Shown here: positions 46,703 to 55,718 of the stretch, in pieces | How positions within the stretch are numbered: position 1 is the first letter of the stretch | Layout: every line of letters begins with the position of its first letter | Assembly (NCBI RefSeq): GCF_014174405.1 | Contig: NZ_JACEGA010000001.1 | Coordinates: 1,455,001-1,519,000, forward strand | Source of the DNA: Variimorphobacter saccharofermentans | GTDB taxonomy: Bacteria; Bacillota; Clostridia; Lachnospirales; Lachnospiraceae | Reading direction: 5' to 3' | DNA length: 64,000 nucleotides | Program-made: the position numbers and the translations under genes | The notes under the pieces: model-generated | The model's database searches: none | What the model saw: the letters and a program-made list of their open reading frames with translations, nothing else | What the model was told of the DNA's origin: nothing

Positions 46703-47755
46703 ATGTATTTTATCGAATTATTTTGTTATTTAAACAGTAAAAACTTATTATACCCGATAAACAATCTGTTTATGCTAGGAACTATTCTTTTTCTTGCACT
46801 CATTATACTTTCAGGAGTGCAAATTCTACTTCATGAAGGTGGCCATTGCTTATTTGGATTTTTAACAGGCTATCATTTTATTTCGTTTCGAATAGGAAAT
46901 TTTACCATTATAAATGAAAAAGGAAGATATGTTATAAAAAGATATAGCATGCCTGGTACCTGTGGGCAGTGCATTATGCAGCCTCCGGTATATACAGAGC
47001 GAAGAACCCCTTATGTATTATTTTTTATGGGGGGAATTATAATGAATGCAATCAGCTTTCTATTTACGACTGTATTAGCATTATGCTTTAAGGAGCTTCC
47101 TTTCATAATTCGGCTAATTCTATTACTATCTTCCTTCCTCTCTGCCGGTTATGTATTAATAGATGGCATACCATTAAAAAAAGTACATGTTAATACAGAC
47201 GGAATGAATCTTTACTGGCTTCGAAAAAATGCAATGGCATTAAAGAGCTGTTACTTTCAGATGGATATCATACCCTTAATGCAAAGAGGCTCTACTTATA
47301 GGGATTTTTCAAAGGTACGTGTTATACTACCTGACGGAGCCGATTTATCTAACGAAATCATTGCATGGCACAAAATTATTGAATGCTATTATTATATGGA
47401 TGTAAGGCAATTTGAGAAAGCACTGGAATCGTTAATAATGTTGGATGAGTATCTTGATAGTTATAGTATACTTCTAAAGGAAACAATCGCTTCAGAGAAA
47501 TTATTTCTATATATCAAACTAAATTATACAAAGGAACAGATTGATAGTTTGTATATTAAAATAAGAGAAAGTCTGCTTCGTCGAAATCTTGATTTCAATT
47601 TTACAAGAGTGAGAATGGCCTATGATTTACTGATAAATAAATCAGAGAGTCAAAAGAAAAGAATACTGGAAGAGGTTAATTTGAAACGAAAGCAATATCC
47701 ATATCTTGGAGAGGCTGTTTTTAACTACAGATTAATTAAAGAAATGTTAACATAA
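46703..47755 (+). CDS. M50-type membrane metalloprotease
   Basis: The zinc motif HEGGH (His44, Glu45, His48) lies in a membrane segment and YVLIDGIP plus VNTDG match the second M50 site that supplies an Asp ligand. About four membrane helices come first, then a soluble helical tail of about 150 residues. M50 site-2 proteases cut proteins inside the membrane. No prepilin peptidase is encoded in the window, so this enzyme might process the single-helix substrates encoded just upstream. That role is inference. Confidence 0.75.
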   Translation: MYFIELFCYLNSKNLLYPINNLFMLGTILFLALIILSGVQILLHEGGHCLFGFLTGYHFISFRIGNFTIINEKGRYVIKRYSMPGTCGQCIMQPPVYTERRTPYVLFFMGGIIMNAISFLFTTVLALCFKELPFIIRLILLLSSFLSAGYVLIDGIPLKKVHVNTDGMNLYWLRKNAMALKSCYFQMDIIPLMQRGSTYRDFSKVRVILPDGADLSNEIIAWHKIIECYYYMDVRQFEKALESLIMLDEYLDSYSILLKETIASEKLFLYIKLNYTKEQIDSLYIKIRESLLRRNLDFNFTRVRMAYDLLINKSESQKKRILEEVNLKRKQYPYLGEAVFNYRLIKEMLT

Positions 47756-47809
47756 CAGATGATTTACTTAATTGAATTATGTGCTTATGAGATGAAGGCA
47801 GGAAAATAA

Positions 47810-50800
47810 ATGGATGTTATAGGAAAATATGTCGGAATAATATTAGCCATCCTATTAATCCTTCTGTTCCCACTACAATATATTGCACAATTGCAGAGTG
47901 AAACAATGGATTATGGAATTAGTGTACATACAGCTGAGTTCGCAGATACGGTTAGGCATCAAGGGTATATTTCGTTGGAGCAATATGAGAAGTTTATCCA
48001 TAAACTAGATCAGACTGGCGAGTTATATGATGTGGCAATGGATATTTCACATCCTGTAACTGATCAAGAAGTGACAGAGATGGCAATTGGAGACAAGATA
48101 TCAGATCTGAAAGCGGAGAACACATCATTTGCTACCCATATTCACACTGCAGATTGTTATCCAGGATTTGAAGCTTTAGATAATCATTTTGAAATAACTG
48201 CGTGTTGTAAGGATATGAGATTAGGCATTTATACCACTTATGCAACAGAAGATAAATTTACTAGATACACAACCAATAAAGGGTTTGCAAAAACGATAAA
48301 CGGTAGGGTAAGCATTGCATGTGCCAATTGCTTTCAGGAGCATGTTGTAGTTAGCTTCCGTGCGTATGAATATAGTTTAGAGTATAACCTACAGGTTAAT
48401 TTCTATGATGGAAACACAGAGACCTGCTTAGGAAAGTATACTGCAAATGCGGTTTACCAGGATACCAGAGAAAAGCCCGACTATAGTCCGGTTTATACTT
48501 TTATAAGTGGTAACCCAAACCTGCAAAACATATACAGATATATTAGAACAGCAAACCAAGACAGCAGTAGTTTGTATTATCCAATTGGAGACGTTACAAA
48601 TTGGCTTACGACCAATATCTACACAATTGAAGATCTGTATCACAGGCTTTATCTTTACAATGGATTTCCGCATTTAGAGGATATGAAGGTTGTAAGTAAT
48701 CTTGATCCTATCCCGGAAGGGATGATACCAAGTATTCAATGTGAAGGTCATGTTCATACTGGTAATAGGAAGAGTAGGGGAGGCTGCTATAATAAGTTAA
48801 TTGACGGAGCTACAGAGATATTAATAGATTATTTTACAACACAAGATACTTTATATTCCTTCAGTGATGTATGTTCTGAATGTGGGCCATATACAGACCC
48901 TGTAGGAAAAGATGGAGGAACCTATGGTTATGGGTATGGCGGAAAAAGATTTTATAGTACCTCATTACCACCATCATCTCGCTATACGAATGGACAGAAA
49001 TGTGATTCCGGTTGGTGCAGTGGAACATTATGGGTCGGAGGATATTATTCTACAAAAAAATTTTTAAAGGCGTCATCATATAGTTATGGCTCATATTATT
49101 TACCTTTGACGAGGTTAGATGGCACCTCAAACTATGGATTACCATGTTATAAAACAAGTAAAACGAATGCCTATCAATTGTCCTGTGGATATGAGGGAGG
49201 ACACTATTATAACGAAGCAGGAGAAGAGGTATTTCCGATGTGTAATCAGGTAGTTACCTCAATAACAGCTACAAGCCCCATACAGGTGATTGATCTAGGT
49301 GGTTCTATTGCTACAACTGCTTTTGCAACCTATCTTGATGGACATAGTGGTATAGTGAATTGTACCAGCAATTTTAATCCGAATCAGTTGGGTGAGCAGG
49401 AGGTTACTCTTACTTATCTAGGACTTGTTGATAATGCCAGAACGACCGGAAGTAAAACCTGTAAAGTCCAGGTTACTGTAAGACAGCCCTATAAACTTAC
49501 TGGGGTTACTGTAGAACCAGACAATCAGTACGTACCACGATACACCAATCCAAGACTTAAAGTAACTGCACACTATGACAACAATACAAGCCAAGAGGTA
49601 TCCGGATATACGGTTACTGGTTTTGACAGAACGATTCTAGGATTACAAAAGCTAACGGTATCTTATACAGAGTTAGGTATTACTAAAACATCTGAGGTTT
49701 ATGTTACGGTAAGAAATATGGCGAAGGAATGTCCTGACTGTGGAACGATTTATGAACTGGACGAGAATGACAAAGATCCGGGATGCCCGGTATGTAATGG
49801 AACGATTGTTAGCATTACTGCTAATCCAAGTTATAGTATAGTTGTCCACGGGGATCCAATTTTTCTTACGGTGGAAGCGGTATATGAGTCGGGAATAAGA
49901 AGGGAAGTAACCGGGTGGACAAGTGACTATGATCCGAATCAAATTGGGATACAGGAAGTGAAAGTATCATATGAAGGATTTGATACATATATAACGACAG
50001 AAGTTATAACCAATAAAAAGAATTGTCCGGAATGTGGATTGGAATATCCGCTGAACGATGATGGTTCTGATCCGGGATGCCCATTATGTAAAAAGGTAGT
50101 TGTTAGTCTTGAAGTAGATCCTTCTGAAGTAACAATCGAAAAACATCAGCTGCTACCTATTACGGTAATAGCGCATTTTAAAGATGGGCATGCTGAAGAG
50201 ATAGCAGATTGGACGACAAACTTTATTGCAGATACATCCGGCACTTTTGACGCCACAATCCTATATAACTCTGCATTTACAACGATTAAAGTAACTGTAC
50301 TGGATGATGGGATGGTAGAGTGTCCATATTGTGGCCTTAACTACAAGTTTTCTGACAGCCCGAAAGGCTGCCCTGTTTGCTATTACCAACTGACTGGTAT
50401 CGAAGCAAGATTAAGAAATGGCGGGAATACAGTACCATATAAAAGTGCCTTAAATCTTGAGATTATTTTAATGTTCCGTGACGAACACCGGGAATCAACC
50501 TATGAAGGGTGGAGAGTGAGCGGATATGATCCTAATACACTCGGAGTACAGACAATTACTGTTATGTATGAAGGATTTTCAACCACACTTGATATTGAAG
50601 TAGTTGATGGTCTTCCAGGGATCGTCTGTCCCAATGGTCATCACTATTACCTTAATGAAGATGGTAGTGATCCGGGATGTCCATATTGTAATCTGGAGTT
50701 GGAGAAAGAAAATGTGATTCTATATTTCGATACTACCTTTACATCGGACATTTTAAATAAATTATATTCGGATGGAATATATTATCTGAAACAGGGTGAT

Positions 50801-50926
50801 TATTTTACCATCACTGTGACGCCAAGGAATAAATCGTTGCGCTCCAATATACAGAAGATGTTCTTTGGAACCAATCAGTTTGTTCCGGGAAAACGATATA
50901 CGTTTGGTGGGGAGGTAATCTATTAG
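47810..50926 (+). CDS. Large surface protein with alternating Ig-like domains and zinc-ribbon knuckles (four)
   Basis: One N-terminal helix (about 7-27), then a conserved neck (TAEFADTVRHQGYISLEQYEKF) seen in Tad-type substrates, an N-terminal region with a HIHTADCYP motif and a GHVHTG segment, and from about residue 490 Ig-like (Big_3-like) domains. Four knuckles CPxCG...DPGCPxC occur near residues 641, 739, 838 and 940, about 100 apart, one between each Ig-like unit. A shared C-terminal domain ends the protein. Probably exported by the machine as an envelope or pilus-tip protein. Confidence 0.75.
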   Translation: MDVIGKYVGIILAILLILLFPLQYIAQLQSETMDYGISVHTAEFADTVRHQGYISLEQYEKFIHKLDQTGELYDVAMDISHPVTDQEVTEMAIGDKISDLKAENTSFATHIHTADCYPGFEALDNHFEITACCKDMRLGIYTTYATEDKFTRYTTNKGFAKTINGRVSIACANCFQEHVVVSFRAYEYSLEYNLQVNFYDGNTETCLGKYTANAVYQDTREKPDYSPVYTFISGNPNLQNIYRYIRTANQDSSSLYYPIGDVTNWLTTNIYTIEDLYHRLYLYNGFPHLEDMKVVSNLDPIPEGMIPSIQCEGHVHTGNRKSRGGCYNKLIDGATEILIDYFTTQDTLYSFSDVCSECGPYTDPVGKDGGTYGYGYGGKRFYSTSLPPSSRYTNGQKCDSGWCSGTLWVGGYYSTKKFLKASSYSYGSYYLPLTRLDGTSNYGLPCYKTSKTNAYQLSCGYEGGHYYNEAGEEVFPMCNQVVTSITATSPIQVIDLGGSIATTAFATYLDGHSGIVNCTSNFNPNQLGEQEVTLTYLGLVDNARTTGSKTCKVQVTVRQPYKLTGVTVEPDNQYVPRYTNPRLKVTAHYDNNTSQEVSGYTVTGFDRTILGLQKLTVSYTELGITKTSEVYVTVRNMAKECPDCGTIYELDENDKDPGCPVCNGTIVSITANPSYSIVVHGDPIFLTVEAVYESGIRREVTGWTSDYDPNQIGIQEVKVSYEGFDTYITTEVITNKKNCPECGLEYPLNDDGSDPGCPLCKKVVVSLEVDPSEVTIEKHQLLPITVIAHFKDGHAEEIADWTTNFIADTSGTFDATILYNSAFTTIKVTVLDDGMVECPYCGLNYKFSDSPKGCPVCYYQLTGIEARLRNGGNTVPYKSALNLEIILMFRDEHRESTYEGWRVSGYDPNTLGVQTITVMYEGFSTTLDIEVVDGLPGIVCPNGHHYYLNEDGSDPGCPYCNLELEKENVILYFDTTFTSDILNKLYSDGIYYLKQGDYFTITVTPRNKSLRSNIQKMFFGTNQFVPGKRYTFGGEVIY

Positions 50927-53143
50927 ATGGATTCTTATGAACGCATTATTGATATTTTTATCGGAATCCTTATTCTATTCCTATTTCCCCTATTATACTT
51001 TGGTCTCAAACAAGATGCAATTACACAGACTATCGTAGACGTCGAAACAGAAGAATTGGTGGACGAAATTCGAGGGAAGGGGTATCTATCGAAAGACAGG
51101 TATGACAAGTACCTTGATGATCTTTCGGGGACTGGCTTACTATATGACATTGAGTTTGAACAAAGACAAAAGATCATGGAACCAGAGTACCGTTTTCGTA
51201 CATTAGAAGAAATTATTGAAGATCAGAATAATGCGTATACAGGCACGAATACCTATCATTTTCATCCAATCGAAACATTTCCACCAGACATCACGGATCC
51301 AATTGATAATAGTGGACTGACAATGAATACGGAAACCAACGAATCTGTATTGGCAGCAGCAGTAAACTTACCGGCTGATCCGGGACATGTACATACGGAC
51401 GAATGCTATAGAGGCCATAAGCATCAGGGAAATCAAACATTTATACATACACATACACATACAAGTAGCTGTCGTTGGTATGAAAGTGCCGTTTATCATA
51501 ATGTTACATGTAAACTATGCGGAGCAAATTATGATTGGTATCTCTGTTTTTACTATATGGATCCTGATACATATCGTATAACAGAATATCCGCAGTATTC
51601 ATACGGAGCCAGTCGGTGTATTTTTTGTGATGGAAGAAATTTAAGTATCATAGTAAATCATGAATATTCATTCTCATGTGGTTATAATACGGACGATGAT
51701 AATGATAGATTTAATGATAAAATTCCCAATGATATAATGCGTAACTATGAATGTTATTATCCTCAAGTTAAATATTGTGGAAACCACTATTCAGGATGTT
51801 ATCGATATCATAGCTATTATACAATCGATAATGATAGGGCAGGCTATGGAGATTTCTGGTTTCAAAATCATTTTATAGGATATATGAGATCAAATGGATT
51901 AGATAAATATTGTGAAATACCGAAATTTTATAGTTTTCAATATGTGGATGAGGACACTGATAAGACGTTAGGTACCTTGAGTTTTGCAGCAAAATGGAAA
52001 AATGGTCAGATTGTATTTGAATGTGTTGGAGGCAGCGGCATAGGAGTTAAGGAAACCCCAGATGTAAATATAAATAAATTAGATGCTCTTAGTTGTGGCC
52101 CTGGCTCATTCAGTAGATATGCCTGGGGTTATGAGGATACGGATGGTAATGTAACAGTAGCTAGTTTTGGTGGAACCTTTAAAATATGCGAATATGAAAG
52201 AAGTGAGAGTAACAGATGGGTTCCCATATGTGGTTTTGAAGAGGATGCAACGCTGGTATGTGATAAAAAGGTAAAAACGCTAGTGCCTACTCATCCTGTA
52301 CAGGCGGTATATGTGGGAGAAGCATTAATCACGACAGCCGTAGCGACTTTTGTAGATGGATCTACAAAGACAGTGGTTTGTTCTACAAATTTCACTGCTA
52401 CAGAACCAGTTTCAAATCGAACAGTAACCTTATCATATTTAGATGAACTAGGATCAAATAATACATGTACCATAACTGTTACAGTAGTTCCCAAAAGTAA
52501 AGTATGTGTCAATGGACATACATATAACTTAACAAATGAGGGATTAGATCCAGGTTGTCCTTACTGTAGGGAATATGTCAGCAATCTTCGTATTGAGTAT
52601 CCAGTTAACGGAAGCATAGATATTTATCGTGGAACGTCCCTCTCCGATAATGGAGTGACACTATTAGCTACCTATATGGATGGACATACCAAACTACTTC
52701 AAATGGAATACGTAGACAACTTTGATAAATTCTATGTTGGTATGCAACATGTTACCCTAAGTTATCGAGGTAAATATTGTTATCTAACAGTAAACAATAA
52801 ACGTAATGTAAAGCTATGTCCGATATGTAGCCGATACTATGAACTTTATCCGGATGATACGGACCCTGGATGCCCTCACTGTGCTCTGAGTACCCCAATC
52901 TTTACAGGAAACGTTTTAGAGTATTATGACAAACGGTACATGGATGAAATACTAAGTGAGCTTTACGGAGAAAGTGGAGTATATTACTTCTCAAATCGGG
53001 ATTATTTAATCGTTACTGTGAAGAATATTCGAGGAAGCTGGGGAAGCAGGTTACTTTCTAATATTCTACATGGCCTTGATGGAAATAATATAAATGTACT
53101 TAAGGGTGGATATATTCGGGAGAACGGTAATGAGTATGAGTGA
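50927..53143 (+). CDS. Second surface protein of the zinc-ribbon/Ig type (two knuckles)
   Basis: Starts directly after the stop of its paralogue. Same layout: helix, neck VETEELVDEIRGKGYLSKDRYDKYLDDL, His-rich segments GHVHTDECYRGHKH and HTHTHTSSCRWY, an Ig-like part, knuckles CVNGH...DPGCPYC (about 524) and CPICS...DPGCPHC (about 629), and the shared C-terminal domain (YMDEILSELYGESGVYYF). The His/Cys wealth suggests metal or disulfide stabilisation outside the cell. The chain is 300 residues shorter due to fewer repeats. Confidence 0.75.
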   Translation: MDSYERIIDIFIGILILFLFPLLYFGLKQDAITQTIVDVETEELVDEIRGKGYLSKDRYDKYLDDLSGTGLLYDIEFEQRQKIMEPEYRFRTLEEIIEDQNNAYTGTNTYHFHPIETFPPDITDPIDNSGLTMNTETNESVLAAAVNLPADPGHVHTDECYRGHKHQGNQTFIHTHTHTSSCRWYESAVYHNVTCKLCGANYDWYLCFYYMDPDTYRITEYPQYSYGASRCIFCDGRNLSIIVNHEYSFSCGYNTDDDNDRFNDKIPNDIMRNYECYYPQVKYCGNHYSGCYRYHSYYTIDNDRAGYGDFWFQNHFIGYMRSNGLDKYCEIPKFYSFQYVDEDTDKTLGTLSFAAKWKNGQIVFECVGGSGIGVKETPDVNINKLDALSCGPGSFSRYAWGYEDTDGNVTVASFGGTFKICEYERSESNRWVPICGFEEDATLVCDKKVKTLVPTHPVQAVYVGEALITTAVATFVDGSTKTVVCSTNFTATEPVSNRTVTLSYLDELGSNNTCTITVTVVPKSKVCVNGHTYNLTNEGLDPGCPYCREYVSNLRIEYPVNGSIDIYRGTSLSDNGVTLLATYMDGHTKLLQMEYVDNFDKFYVGMQHVTLSYRGKYCYLTVNNKRNVKLCPICSRYYELYPDDTDPGCPHCALSTPIFTGNVLEYYDKRYMDEILSELYGESGVYYFSNRDYLIVTVKNIRGSWGSRLLSNILHGLDGNNINVLKGGYIRENGNEYE

Positions 53144-53184
53144 TTATATATTGTGTAGTATAAGATAGAGAAGAGGTAAAGGAA

Positions 53185-54237
53185 TTGAAGCTGTATCATT
53201 ATGTTATTATGTTTGTAATTGTCGCTATTACAATCATTGTAACAATAGATATTAAAACCAACAATTTAAAAGCAGTGATTGATAATATAAATCAAATTGA
53301 TAATAACTTGGATACTGCAATCGATGATGCGGTGACAAAGCTTGCTGAGGTAGATGGGAACAATAACATCATAATTAATAAAGAGGCAGCAATCAATAGC
53401 TTCTTCCTTTCTCTATACACCACCTTCGGAGTAATTTCTGATAAGGATAGTCAAACCAAGTTCAATCAGTATATCCCTGTGGTAGCAATTACGATGGAGG
53501 ATGGATTTTATATACTTTACAGTGATGAATATAAGGATTCTAATGGATATTCTTGTATTACAAAGCGCTGGTCTGAAAAAATTCCTTATTTTTATGAGGA
53601 TGATGACTTTATATATGGATTTACATTGGGGGATATAGTGACTCTATATGATAAAAATAATTTACTATCGGGAGAGGATACACAGAGACTATATAGATGT
53701 GATTATCATGAAATACAAACAGGGTATGAGTTTTCGGCATTTCGTTTAACAAAACCAAATAGTATTCTACTGAATGATGAATTGTTTCAGGAAGTACGAA
53801 AAAATACAATCATACAATGTATAGAAGATAACATGGCCTATTATACAAGTAGACATAACCGAATAGCAAAACAGTTTGGTATAACCTATAACTTTTCCCT
53901 CCCTGCGATAAAGAATGAGGAATGGGCTCCTTTCCTTGATGAAGTAAGTATGTATGTAGTATTTCAGGGATACCCATATGGTCACCAGCGCGGAGAAACC
54001 TATAACCGTATAGCCAGTGCAGGAGCAAAAGTTTCAAAGAAACAGGCTTATTATTTGGAACAAAAGAGCTGGTACCTGGTATATCACCGTGAAAGATGTC
54101 CGGAACTTCAAGGTGGAGGAACACTTTTCATGGACGAACCACTGTATGATATACAAAGCTGCTGTAAAAGGGGAGCCTATGCATGCCCGTTATGTAATCA
54201 GAACAATGGTGCGAATGCACCTGATTATACACCATAA
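53185..54237 (+). CDS. Single-helix envelope protein of the Tad-like locus
   Basis: TTG start 53185 behind AGAGGTAAAGG. One N-terminal helix (about 4-23), then NNLKAVIDNINQIDNNLDTAIDDAVTKLAE, a helical neck as in pilin-like subunits, and a large unknown domain. The end has CPLCNQNNG and CCKRGAYAC, again Cys-rich. Last gene of the operon. No family recognised. Confidence 0.6.
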   Translation: MKLYHYVIMFVIVAITIIVTIDIKTNNLKAVIDNINQIDNNLDTAIDDAVTKLAEVDGNNNIIINKEAAINSFFLSLYTTFGVISDKDSQTKFNQYIPVVAITMEDGFYILYSDEYKDSNGYSCITKRWSEKIPYFYEDDDFIYGFTLGDIVTLYDKNNLLSGEDTQRLYRCDYHEIQTGYEFSAFRLTKPNSILLNDELFQEVRKNTIIQCIEDNMAYYTSRHNRIAKQFGITYNFSLPAIKNEEWAPFLDEVSMYVVFQGYPYGHQRGETYNRIASAGAKVSKKQAYYLEQKSWYLVYHRERCPELQGGGTLFMDEPLYDIQSCCKRGAYACPLCNQNNGANAPDYTP

Positions 54238-54313
54238 TTAAATAATATTGGCTAACTATAAATTTTTGGCACAATTCAAATAAGGAATATCTAGATGTGA
54301 AATTTTAAAAATA

Positions 54314-54338
54314 ATACATAATTTGGAATATTATGTAT
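54314..54338. promoter_or_regulatory. Palindrome next to the -35 site of the 54417 unit
   Basis: ATACATAAT (54314-54322) and ATTATGTAT (54330-54338) form a 9-bp perfect inverted repeat. Its right arm ends on the first base of the TTGTAA -35 box. It may be an operator or the end of the preceding operon (it has no T-run). Confidence 0.45.
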
Positions 54339-54366
54339 TGTAAATATATCACATTTAATATATGAT
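54338..54366 (+). promoter_or_regulatory. Promoter of the 54417-59626 unit
   Basis: TTGTAA (54338-54343) and TATGAT (54361-54366) are spaced by 17 bp and resemble the promoter of the Tad-like operon. The start codon lies 50 bp downstream after GAGAAGGAG. Confidence 0.65.
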
Positions 54367-54416
54367 ATAGGAAATCAGTACTATTTTATATCACATAAGA
54401 GAAGGAGATTCAATTT

Positions 54417-55718
54417 ATGAGAAGTAAGATGAAGTCATTCACATCTGTTTTACTTGTATTCGTTCTAATATCTGGAACACATGGGCTACATAAAGATAAT
54501 CGTGTGTCTGCAGCGGAAAAGTATATAACCGTGGAACAATTTGCGGAATTAATTGTCGATGAGCTTGATATAACAACAACAACTACTACAAACTCAGAAA
54601 ACTCAGGATATGTGAATGCACTTCTTGATAAAGGCATTATAAAAGAAGGGGATTTCACTTCTTATAATAAAAATATTACCCGTGGTGATGCATTAGTAGT
54701 ATTAAACCGTGCAGACGAATATCTTTATGGAAATAAACTTGATGAGAAGCTGATACAGACGGTTATTGATAAAAGAATATCAGATATCAGTAAGGTAAAG
54801 GAAGAAAAAAGAGTGGATGTAGCGAAAGCATACATAAAAGGTTACATGAAAGGATATTCAAACGGTGCTTATTGCACAGATCGAAAGCTGAAAGTTACAT
54901 CAAAGATCACAAAGGCCGGAGCAGAAAATATCGTTAAGATGCTTAATGATAAAAAGCTGCGAGCAAAGATCAGCCCGGATGGGCAGCTGATTAGAACGAC
55001 CAACCTTCCAAAGAACTATAAATTATTTCCTTATATTTTGGCTAGTTACCCAAATAAGTATTATGAGTGGAAATTAAAATGTGAAAATCCTAAACTTTAT
55101 GGTACTGATTATGAAGAGATTAAATTGGTTCATCTAGTGGATTATGCATCACCCGCTGAAATTGATAAATTAAAGATTGAACAGTATGATGATTTCAAAA
55201 AAATCAAAGAAGAAAATATTGATATGTGGGTAGAAAAGGCAAGAAAACATTTAGAACTAGTGTTTAATGCCGATTATAGGACTATAAGTGATGGATGGGT
55301 GGAAGAACTGATGTCTACTAGCCATGTATATAAAGATTACTATGAAAAATTTGTGAGAGAAAAAGTTGATAAATACTATAATGATATGAAGAAGAATAAA
55401 ACCATAGTAGAAGCTGATACGATTGCCGTGGATGGTTCCACTCTTTATAGTTTACATGGTAAATTTTATTTAAGAGCTTATGTAAAATATAGAGTAGTAT
55501 CTTCAAATGTGTCTCTCAATCCAGATACAGATACAATGATTACAGAATACCCTCACAATAAGATAGTTTATAGTCCAGGGTTTGTTGACTTAAGAGGCAC
55601 AAAACGTGGAAAGTGGACAGAAGGTTATTTTGACATACACCTATCTGAAAATGGTAGTTCTATAGGAAATTTAGGTATAATAGGAGGATTGTATTATAAA
55701 GGTCAGGTGCTTGATTAA
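54417..55718 (+). CDS. Secreted protein with SLH-like repeat
   Basis: A signal peptide (about 1-31, ending near VSAAEK) is followed by YITVEQFAELIV, a short Thr run, then YVNALLDKGIIKEGDFTSYNKNITRGDALVVLNR, the pattern of an S-layer homology repeat (about residues 63-103). The rest (330 residues) is not recognised. SLH domains bind wall polymers, so this protein is likely held at the surface. It overlaps the next gene by 1 bp. Confidence 0.65.
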   Translation: MRSKMKSFTSVLLVFVLISGTHGLHKDNRVSAAEKYITVEQFAELIVDELDITTTTTTNSENSGYVNALLDKGIIKEGDFTSYNKNITRGDALVVLNRADEYLYGNKLDEKLIQTVIDKRISDISKVKEEKRVDVAKAYIKGYMKGYSNGAYCTDRKLKVTSKITKAGAENIVKMLNDKKLRAKISPDGQLIRTTNLPKNYKLFPYILASYPNKYYEWKLKCENPKLYGTDYEEIKLVHLVDYASPAEIDKLKIEQYDDFKKIKEENIDMWVEKARKHLELVFNADYRTISDGWVEELMSTSHVYKDYYEKFVREKVDKYYNDMKKNKTIVEADTIAVDGSTLYSLHGKFYLRAYVKYRVVSSNVSLNPDTDTMITEYPHNKIVYSPGFVDLRGTKRGKWTEGYFDIHLSENGSSIGNLGIIGGLYYKGQVLD

